A stretch of DNA of 5,126 nucleotides from the NCBI GenBank assembly GCA_024636395.1, contig JAGXHD010000064.1, positions 1 to 5,126 of the forward strand. The letters are read 5' to 3'. The notes under the pieces are model-generated. The model was not told the origin of the DNA and did no database searches. It worked only from the letters and a program-made list of their open reading frames with translations. Made by a program: the position numbers and the translations under genes. Each line of letters opens with the position of its first letter. Within the stretch, counting starts at the first letter, position 1. This DNA comes from Sulfitobacter sp. GTDB taxonomy: Bacteria; Pseudomonadota; Alphaproteobacteria; Rhodobacterales; Rhodobacteraceae. Positions 1 to 5,126 of this stretch are shown piece after piece.

Positions 1-2579
1 AGCTCGACCCGGATCGTGGCCGATCGCGCGCCCTCGGGATAGGTGGCCGCTTCGATCCCGCCCAAACGGTTGCGCAGAACACGCCCCAGATCGTCAATGG
101 TAAAGCCAAGCGCAAGACCCTGCGGCGTTAGATCGAGGATCAGCTCTTCCTTGTCGTAGGCCAAATTATCCTGCAACGCGCTGACTTCTGGATATTGCAG
201 CAGCGCTTTTTGCAGCGCCTCGGAAGCGTCTTTGAGCGTTTGCGTGTCAGCTCCGTAGAATTGCACATCGAGCGCGTCGCCGCCAGGACCGGACCGCCAA
301 CCCCGAAAACTCACCGTTTCGGCTAGCGGATGGTTGACGACCTCCTCCTGCAACTGCGCGACAAAGGCAAAGCTGGAATAGGGGCGCAGATCGGCGCCGA
401 TCAGCTCGATCGAGATGCCGCCCAGCAAATCGCCGTCCTTGTTTTCGGCTGCATCCAATCCGCGCCCGCCGTTGCCGCCAATCTGCGCCATAACATAGGC
501 GAGCGGATTCACACCATGCTCTGCCTCCAGCCTTGAGGCGACCGCGTTGGTCGCACGCTGCATTTCGCGTAGCATCTCCAACGTGTCGGCCCGGCTAGCG
601 CCCTCCGCCATGATGAAATTCCCGGTGACGGAGCCCTGCTCCGGCGCGTTGAAAAAGCGCCATTGCACGTCGCCGCGGATGAACAGGGACACCTGACTGG
701 CCAGCACCACGACCAACCCGGCCAGAACGGCATACCGGGCCTTAATCACCAGCGCCATGACAGGCCGGAACAGCCGCTCGCGCGCCCAGACAAAACCGCC
801 GTTAACCACCATCGAGGGAGTGTCGATCCCGTGTCGTCCAATGATCTGCACCACCCGACCGAAGGAACGGCGGCGCACCATCACGCCCCCGACCAAAAGT
901 GCCGCAACCACAAAGGGCAATGTGCCTGCAAAGGCCAGATATCCCTCATACGAAAACGTCGTATCTGCCCCCGTGAGCCAAAGGAACAGATACGTCACGC
1001 CAAAAACGGTCGCGCAGAAAAATACGCTTAGCACCGCTGCGCTGACGATGCTTCCCACGATCAGCTTGCCTACCGAAAAACTCGACCGCTTTTCAACGCC
1101 ATCCAGCGCGTTTTTCATGTGGTGCGGCAGGATCAGGAAACACTCGATGAGCGAGGCGACCAAAACGGCGATCACCGTAAAGGGAATATCGCTGATCAGC
1201 CCGCCAAAGCGTCCTCCCACAGCGACCAGTCCGAAGAACGCGATCACGGTCGTCAGCGTCGCGGCAAAGACCGGCATGGCCATGCGCTGTGCGGCGCCCT
1301 CCGCCGCTTCTGCCGCACTCATCCCGCCAAGGCGGTAGCGGTGGTCCGCATGCTCTCCCACCACGATCGCATCATCGACAACGATCCCCAGCGTGATGAT
1401 CAGCCCAAACAGCGAGATCATGTTGAGCGTCAATCCACCCAGATACATGAAGGCAATCGCGGCTCCCATTGCCACGGGGATACCCGCCGCCACCCAGAAT
1501 GCCGTGCGCGCATTGAGAAAAAGGAACAACAGCGCGAGTACGAGGCCCAATCCCATCACCGCGTTGTCGATCAACAGATCGAGGCGTCCGGTGATCTCTT
1601 CCGCTCTTGTACGAATAAGCTCGACAGAGACCCCTGCGGGCAGGCTCGCCTGTAATTCGGCAGCGACCTGTTCCACCTGCTCCTGAATGCCGATCGCATC
1701 GCCCCGGTCTGAACGGTCCACGCGTACCGAAATCGCTGGATTATCGCCGACGAAAAAGCCGATGTTACGGTCGACGCCCATGGCCCGCACCGTCGCCACA
1801 TCGCCAATCAGCAATTTGGAGCCATCGGAATTTGAGCGCAGGGCGATCGCGGCAATCTGCGCGGGCGTCCGCTTGGCCGTGCCCGTGCGCACGCGCGCGT
1901 TTGCCCCGTCGATATCGCCTGCGGGGTCAGCGTTTACCTCTCCTGCGATCGCTGCGGCAATCTCTGCCATGCTCACATCGAAGCCGACCAGTTTGGCAGA
2001 GGGCACCTCGACCAGCGTTTGAGGCGCCGCGACCCCCTCGATGCTGGTCCGCGTCACACCGACCGCGAAAAGCCGCGTCACGAATTCATCGGCAAATCGG
2101 CCCAGCTGCTCCGGCGCGACAGGGCCGGTAATGACAACATCCGTCACACGGTCGCGCCACGCGCCGCGTCGCACCTCGGGCTCTTCCGCATCCTCGGGCA
2201 GCATTGTGATAGCGTCTACAGCGGTCTGCACATCTGCCGTGGCACGCGCCATGTCCCAGCCAGGCTCGAACTCCAGAAAAATACTGCCGCGCCCTTCACG
2301 CGCGGAGCTGGACGAACTCTCGACCCCCTCGAGCCCCAGCAACGCGGTGCCCAACACCTGATTGATCGCCTCGTCCACATCCTCCGCGCCGGCCCCTTGC
2401 CACACCGTTGTCACCGTGACGCTATCGATGATCACATCGGGGAAAAACTGTGCGCGCATGTTGGACGCCGCCGTCAGGCCCGCAACGACCATCAGCACCA
2501 GTAACAGGTTCGCAAGTGTTCTATGGCGGGTGAAGTAGGACAGGATCCCGCCCGCCGTCTTGGGAATTGGGCGCGCCAT
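1..2579 (-). CDS. RND efflux transporter permease subunit, AcrB-like (3' end outside window)
   Basis: Inner-membrane, proton-driven RND pump subunit; it should work as a trimer with the adaptor encoded just upstream. The frame stays open from the ATG at 2579 to the window edge, 859 codons, with no in-frame stop. Visible features: TM1 at about residues 20-38; the porter-domain signature GAGAEDVDEAI at 62-72; TM2-TM6 at about 337-356, 361-380, 387-408, 435-455 and 465-485; and the TM4 proton-relay motif GIVVDDAIVVGEH with adjacent aspartates at 402-403, equivalent to AcrB D407/D408. TM7 lies at about 613-634, followed by the second periplasmic half. Two further hydrophobic stretches (about 504-533 and 546-567) lie between TM6 and TM7, where AcrB has only a linker. 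By alignment from memory, the window ends near AcrB residue 775, so 250-280 residues including TM8-TM12 are missing. The start lies 3 bp after the adaptor stop, with a weak GGGAAG 7 nt upstream, so translational coupling is likely. Family is secure; substrate unknown. Confidence 0.96.
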   Translation of the reverse strand, partial: MARPIPKTAGGILSYFTRHRTLANLLLVLMVVAGLTAASNMRAQFFPDVIIDSVTVTTVWQGAGAEDVDEAINQVLGTALLGLEGVESSSSSAREGRGSIFLEFEPGWDMARATADVQTAVDAITMLPEDAEEPEVRRGAWRDRVTDVVITGPVAPEQLGRFADEFVTRLFAVGVTRTSIEGVAAPQTLVEVPSAKLVGFDVSMAEIAAAIAGEVNADPAGDIDGANARVRTGTAKRTPAQIAAIALRSNSDGSKLLIGDVATVRAMGVDRNIGFFVGDNPAISVRVDRSDRGDAIGIQEQVEQVAAELQASLPAGVSVELIRTRAEEITGRLDLLIDNAVMGLGLVLALLFLFLNARTAFWVAAGIPVAMGAAIAFMYLGGLTLNMISLFGLIITLGIVVDDAIVVGEHADHRYRLGGMSAAEAAEGAAQRMAMPVFAATLTTVIAFFGLVAVGGRFGGLISDIPFTVIAVLVASLIECFLILPHHMKNALDGVEKRSSFSVGKLIVGSIVSAAVLSVFFCATVFGVTYLFLWLTGADTTFSYEGYLAFAGTLPFVVAALLVGGVMVRRRSFGRVVQIIGRHGIDTPSMVVNGGFVWARERLFRPVMALVIKARYAVLAGLVVVLASQVSLFIRGDVQWRFFNAPEQGSVTGNFIMAEGASRADTLEMLREMQRATNAVASRLEAEHGVNPLAYVMAQIGGNGGRGLDAAENKDGDLLGGISIELIGADLRPYSSFAFVAQLQEEVVNHPLAETVSFRGWRSGPGGDALDVQFYGADTQTLKDASEALQKALLQYPEVSALQDNLAYDKEELILDLTPQGLALGFTIDDLGRVLRNRLGGIEAATYPEGARSATIRVE

Positions 2580-2582
2580 GCC

Positions 2583-4031
2583 CTAGCTTCCCATCCGGCT
2601 TTCAAGCCGTGCGATCATCTGCGCGGGAACCTGTGGCTCTGCCAGACGCGCGAGCATGCGTACCTTGGCCTCTTCCGGCATGCGTTCGTTGCCCTCGATG
2701 AACGCTACGAGTTTTGCGCGCCGTTCCTCGGTCAGCTCAACCATTTCCGGCAGCTCGGGTGCCGCCCCCGTGCGCAGCGGCTTGACCGTAATACCGGCCC
2801 CGAGCAACGGCGAACGAGACTGGACCACCTCGCGCCCCGCAATTTCGCCGCGCACCAACACATCATCGCCCTGCTTGCGCAGAATTTCGACCTCCGCAGC
2901 CTCCAACCGGTCTTGGGCGCCGAGCAGCAAGAGGCCGCCCGCCGCATCAACGGCGGAGGCGGGCAGACGGATCACACCGTCCAGTTCAGGCTCCTGCACC
3001 TGCACGGTCACAAAATCACCCGGCCTGAAACCTGCTGTGCTGTCGAGCGTTGCAAACACGAGCCTTCCGGTCTGCCCTTCGCCTGCCGCCGCAGCGGTGC
3101 GGGTGATGCGACCGCGCGCCTCGATCCCGATCCCCGACACATCGAGCGTGACGCGGATCTCTGCCTTCATGATCTGTCCCGCCTCGTCCAGAAGCCGGGC
3201 GTATTGCGCAGTAGACAGGCGAAACGAGACCTCCAGATCTTCGGGATCAATTAGGTCAGCAAGACGCTCGTTTGCTGTCACCAGCCCTCCCTCGACAACT
3301 GCGGGCGCGCTGAGTGTCCCGTCGAACGGAGCCGTGACGATGGTGTCCGCCAGCCTTCTGCGCGCTTCCGCAAGAGCGATCTCAAAGCGTGTAATTGCGC
3401 TGGCGGCCTGATCAATGCGGGCCTCGCCCTGTGCCAGAGCCTGTCTGCGCACCAGAACCGCCTGACGCGCGGCCGATGCGGCAAGCTCGGCCGTCTCCGT
3501 GGCTGCCGCAGTGCCGACCCCGCGGCCTGCAAGATCGACTTGGCGGTCGGCCGCACGGGCTCGAAGCTCGGCCTGCTCACGTGCAGCAGCAAGCTCGTCG
3601 CTTGCCAATTCCAATCCACGTGCCGCATCCCGGGCCTCTGCCCGGGCGTCATCCAGATCACTTTGCGCGCGCAAGACCGCAGATTGCGTGTCTGCCGGGT
3701 CCAGCCGCACCAATGTCTCACCCGCGCGCACCGCACCGCCATCCTCAAAGCCTTCGGCGAGGGCCACAATGCGACCGGCCTCTGCCGCGCGCAATTCAAG
3801 TGTGCGGCGGCTCGCAATCTCGCCGAAACTCTCCAGAACCGGGATTTCGCTCGATGTTTCCGCAAGCACCACATTTACTGTGAACACACGCTCTCGCGCG
3901 GGCGGAGCAGCCGGCTCATCTTCCATGCGTGTCTGAACCGCGCTCCCGACCAGCTGAACAGCCCATACAAGCAGCCCGAGCGTCACCGACGCCAGAAACA
4001 GACCGATCATACTTTGTCTCAAAAACCGCAT
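2583..4031 (-). CDS. RND efflux periplasmic adaptor subunit (HlyD/AcrA-type membrane fusion protein)
   Basis: Periplasmic adaptor that joins the downstream RND permease to an outer-membrane channel; 482 aa from the ATG at 4031. A TTG at 4034 directly before it is in frame and possible, but the ATG is preferred: GGA ends 6 nt upstream of it, and a TAA at 4037-4035 blocks any longer start. Domains in order: uncleaved N-terminal membrane anchor, about residues 8-32, with no lipobox cysteine; first lipoyl half, about 75-112; an Ala/Glu/Arg-rich alpha-helical coiled-coil hairpin, about 113-228; second lipoyl half with TIVTAPFDGTLSAP, about 230-260; beta-barrel, about 265-349, including FRPGDFVTVQV; and a membrane-proximal domain with IRLPASAV, about 354-420. 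At the hairpin tip, RQVDLAGRGVGT matches the spacing of the TolC-contact RLS motif, with Thr replacing Ser. An unusual helical tail of about 55 residues follows the last domain. A weaker alternative start is the Met at residue 8. Substrate cannot be read from the sequence. Confidence 0.95.
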   Translation of the reverse strand: MRFLRQSMIGLFLASVTLGLLVWAVQLVGSAVQTRMEDEPAAPPARERVFTVNVVLAETSSEIPVLESFGEIASRRTLELRAAEAGRIVALAEGFEDGGAVRAGETLVRLDPADTQSAVLRAQSDLDDARAEARDAARGLELASDELAAAREQAELRARAADRQVDLAGRGVGTAAATETAELAASAARQAVLVRRQALAQGEARIDQAASAITRFEIALAEARRRLADTIVTAPFDGTLSAPAVVEGGLVTANERLADLIDPEDLEVSFRLSTAQYARLLDEAGQIMKAEIRVTLDVSGIGIEARGRITRTAAAAGEGQTGRLVFATLDSTAGFRPGDFVTVQVQEPELDGVIRLPASAVDAAGGLLLLGAQDRLEAAEVEILRKQGDDVLVRGEIAGREVVQSRSPLLGAGITVKPLRTGAAPELPEMVELTEERRAKLVAFIEGNERMPEEAKVRMLARLAEPQVPAQMIARLESRMGS

Positions 4032-4037
4032 CAATTA

Positions 4038-4040
4038 TCC
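4038..4040 (-). promoter_or_regulatory. Ribosome binding site deciding the adaptor start
   Basis: A short GGA lies 6 nt upstream of the ATG at 4031 on the minus strand (context ACGGATAATTGATG). The in-frame TTG three bases earlier would have a spacing of only 3 nt, so the ATG is the better start. The match to the anti-Shine-Dalgarno sequence is short. Confidence 0.45.
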
Positions 4041-4086
4041 GTACTTGCCATGCGTTAAACCTAGCGCCCGGCATCACAGCGCCAAT

Positions 4087-4104
4087 ACCGACTTATACGT
4101 CGGT
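4087..4104. promoter_or_regulatory. Candidate repressor operator (18-bp palindrome, TetR-like)
   Basis: The sequence shows ACCGAC, a 6-bp spacer (TTATAC), then GTCGGT. The 6-bp arms are perfect inverted repeats and the centre TATA is itself palindromic, so 8 of 9 base pairs obey dyad symmetry. It sits in the 119-bp gap upstream of the adaptor-permease pair and covers the best -10-like element. Size, symmetry and position fit an operator for a dimeric repressor; TetR-family control of RND pumps is well known (AcrR, MexR-like systems differ in family). The identity of the regulator is an inference, since no regulator gene is in the window. Confidence 0.6.
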
Positions 4105-4122
4105 CCCACACATTTCCGTCAC
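4092..4122 (-). promoter_or_regulatory. Possible sigma70-type promoter for the efflux operon
   Basis: Read on the minus strand, TATAAG (4097-4092) matches five of six bases of the -10 consensus. GTGACG (4122-4117) matches four of six of TTGACA, but the spacing of 19 bp is long; GACGGA two bases further on would give 17 bp with a poorer match. Transcription would begin near 4085, leaving a leader of about 55 nt before the adaptor ATG. The overlap of the -10 with the palindrome supports repression by steric block. The -10 is the stronger part of this call. Confidence 0.4.
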
Positions 4123-4150
4123 TTTTTTCTTAGGCAGGCCCCACCGCAGA

Positions 4151-4693
4151 TCATTTCCGGCGTTGGTGTTCGTCCAGCCGCGGCAGAATTTCCACGAAAT
4201 TGCAGGGCCTGTGCCGGAAATCGAGCTGTTTAAGCAAGATTTCATCCCAAGCGTCCTTGCAGGCACCAGGGCTGCCGGGCAGCGCAAAGAGATATGTGCC
4301 GTTTGCGACACCCGCAGTGGCACGCGATTGAACGGCGCTCGTCCCGATTTTCTGCATCGACACGATGGTAAAGATCGTTCCAAAAGCGTCGATTTCTTTC
4401 TCGTAGATATCGCGATGTGCCTCTACCGTGACATCGCGGCCTGTCAGGCCAGTGCCCCCGGTCGAAATCACCACATCGATTTGCGGATCCGCGCACCACG
4501 CCCGAAGTTGCTCGGCGATCTGCGCGCGTTCGTCGCGGATGATCTTGCGGTCTGCCAGCCTGTGCCCCGCCGCTTCCAGCCGGGCCACCAACACATCGCC
4601 AGACCGGTCCTCATTCATGCTGCGTGTGTCGGAAACGGTGAGCACCGCTATACGCACAGCGATAAAATCCTTGGTCTCGTCAATGCTGCTCAT
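4151..4693 (-). CDS. moaB: Molybdenum cofactor biosynthesis protein MoaB
   Basis: Cytoplasmic protein of the MoaB/MogA (MoCF-binding) fold, 180 aa, slightly longer than the roughly 170 aa of E. coli MoaB. Visible family marks: AVLTVSDTR at 16-24; STGGTGLTGRDVTVEA at 77-92, the molybdopterin-binding loop; KIGTSAVQSRATAGVAN at 115-131; LPGSPGAC at 138-145; and the C-terminal QLDFRHRPCNF at 156-166. This pattern matches MoaB rather than MogA or the MoeA/CinA domains. MogA adenylylates molybdopterin before molybdate insertion; MoaB is thought to do this in some organisms lacking MogA, while in E. coli its role is unsettled. The usual GFGE stretch reads AFGT here (residues 103-106). The ATG at 4693 is supported by GGAG six nt upstream, and it follows the LysE-family stop by 3 bp. 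No molybdoenzyme or other cofactor gene lies nearby in the window. Confidence 0.95.
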   Translation of the reverse strand: MSSIDETKDFIAVRIAVLTVSDTRSMNEDRSGDVLVARLEAAGHRLADRKIIRDERAQIAEQLRAWCADPQIDVVISTGGTGLTGRDVTVEAHRDIYEKEIDAFGTIFTIVSMQKIGTSAVQSRATAGVANGTYLFALPGSPGACKDAWDEILLKQLDFRHRPCNFVEILPRLDEHQRRK

Positions 4694-4696
4694 AGT

Positions 4697-5126
4697 TTAC
4701 TCCATCACTGCCAGCCGCGCGGCCAATGCCGCGTAAATACTGCCAGTGATATAACCCAGCAGCTTGGAAGATGTCACAAGCTTCGCACCAAGTGTACCCG
4801 CATAGGCTCCCACCAACCCGTTCACAAAAAACCCGCCCGCTGATATCATCGCGCCAAATGTGAGAAACTGCAGGAAAACGGGGCCTGCCTCAGGCACGAC
4901 AAACTGCGGAATAAACGCAAGAACAAACCATATCACTTTGATATTGCTCAGGTTGGTGAAAAATCCTGCGCGAAACGCACGCATTGGCCGCATGCCTTCT
5001 CCGCGGGCTTTTACACGGCTGCTGCGAAACGCCTGCACCGCGAGATACACCAGATAGGCCACCCCGACCCAACGGATCGCCTCGAACGCCCAGGGAAATG
5101 CAGCAACGACCGCCCCGAGACCGAGC
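4697..5126 (-). CDS. LysE/RhtB-family amino-acid exporter (5' end outside window)
   Basis: Inner-membrane transporter of the LysE/RhtB superfamily, which exports amino acids or related metabolites. The last 142 residues are visible; members are usually about 205-210 aa, so about 65 N-terminal residues are missing. The visible part holds the WVGVAYLVYLAVQAFR segment after TM3 (about residues 19-34), the GFFTNLSN...FIPQF signature at 54-75, and hydrophobic helices at about 63-78, 83-107 and 123-140, ending in ITGSIYAALAARLAV. A GTG at 5062 is an internal valine, not a start, because the frame and family similarity continue upstream to the window edge. The signature normally reads N-P-K, but here it is N-I-K at 61-63. 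The gene ends in TAA three bp before moaB, so the two are probably co-transcribed. Substrate cannot be predicted. Confidence 0.9.
   Translation of the reverse strand, partial: LGLGAVVAAFPWAFEAIRWVGVAYLVYLAVQAFRSSRVKARGEGMRPMRAFRAGFFTNLSNIKVIWFVLAFIPQFVVPEAGPVFLQFLTFGAMISAGGFFVNGLVGAYAGTLGAKLVTSSKLLGYITGSIYAALAARLAVME
4700..4703 (-). promoter_or_regulatory. moaB ribosome binding site inside the end of the LysE-family gene
   Basis: GGAG, with 6 nt to the moaB ATG (context GGAGTAAACTATG). It overlaps the last sense codon of the exporter (GAG) and directly precedes its TAA, so ribosomes finishing the exporter stop on the moaB initiation region. This is the usual geometry of translational coupling. 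Confidence 0.75.

Noticed and set aside
948..964. Perfect inverted repeat ATACGA-N5-TCGTAT
   Set aside because: It lies inside the permease coding frame, far from any gene start, with no T-run; most likely chance.
330..2504. Several plus-strand open frames of 100-190 codons opposite the permease
   Set aside because: The minus strand is a single uninterrupted RND permease frame with clear motifs; these frames are its shadows.
2586..2752. Adaptor tail as a methionine-rich metal-binding domain
   Set aside because: The tail has about five Met but no His or Cys clusters and no MxxM-type spacing repeated; the composition fits ordinary charged helices better.
2523..3411. Long plus-strand open frames opposite the adaptor gene
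   Set aside because: They lie antisense to a well-supported adaptor gene, resemble no family, and are rich in Arg, Ser, His and Pro as expected of GC-rich antisense frames.
4063..4083. Direct repeat AGCGCC spaced 15 bp in the leader of the efflux operon
   Set aside because: Six-base repeats are expected by chance in GC-rich sequence, and no further copies or symmetry support a regulator site.
4110..4150. Possible intrinsic terminator after moaB (run of six T on the plus strand)
   Set aside because: On the minus strand, the direction of moaB transcription, the run is A, and no strong GC stem precedes a U-tract. Read-through from moaB into the pump genes remains possible.
3929..4843. Plus-strand open frame of 304 codons across moaB and the intergenic gap
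   Set aside because: It runs antisense over three minus-strand features, has no recognisable motif, and is explained by the codon bias of the opposite strand.

Overview
The window is a GC-rich stretch, packed with genes and transcribed entirely from the minus strand. Protein style, GC-biased third codon positions and gene content suggest an alphaproteobacterium, most likely Rhodobacterales (Roseobacter/Rhodobacter type). That taxonomic call is inferred from general resemblance, not from a marker gene.

In the direction of transcription (high to low coordinates) there are four genes. (1) The C-terminal two thirds of a LysE/RhtB-family amino-acid exporter (5126-4697, N-terminus outside the window). 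(2) A complete MoaB-type molybdenum cofactor protein (4693-4151), starting 3 bp after the exporter stop, with its ribosome binding site overlapping the end of that gene. (3) After a ~119-bp intergenic gap, a complete RND-efflux periplasmic adaptor (membrane fusion protein; 4031-2583). (4) Three bp further on, an AcrB-like RND inner-membrane permease (2579-1), open to the window edge with 859 codons visible and roughly 250-280 C-terminal residues missing.

Genes 3 and 4 should act together: the adaptor links the proton-driven permease to a TolC-like outer-membrane channel that is not encoded here. The 119-bp gap holds a near-perfect 18-bp palindrome (ACCGAC-N6-GTCGGT) over a -10-like element, which looks like an operator for a dimeric repressor, plausibly TetR-type. 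No regulator gene lies in the window. Genes 1 and 2 look translationally coupled but have no obvious functional link to the pump.

No RNA gene, mobile element, CRISPR array or intrinsic terminator was seen. The content is mostly ordinary chromosomal sequence. The points worth a second look are the operator, two apparent extra membrane segments in the permease between TM6 and TM7, and a ~55-residue C-terminal tail on the adaptor.
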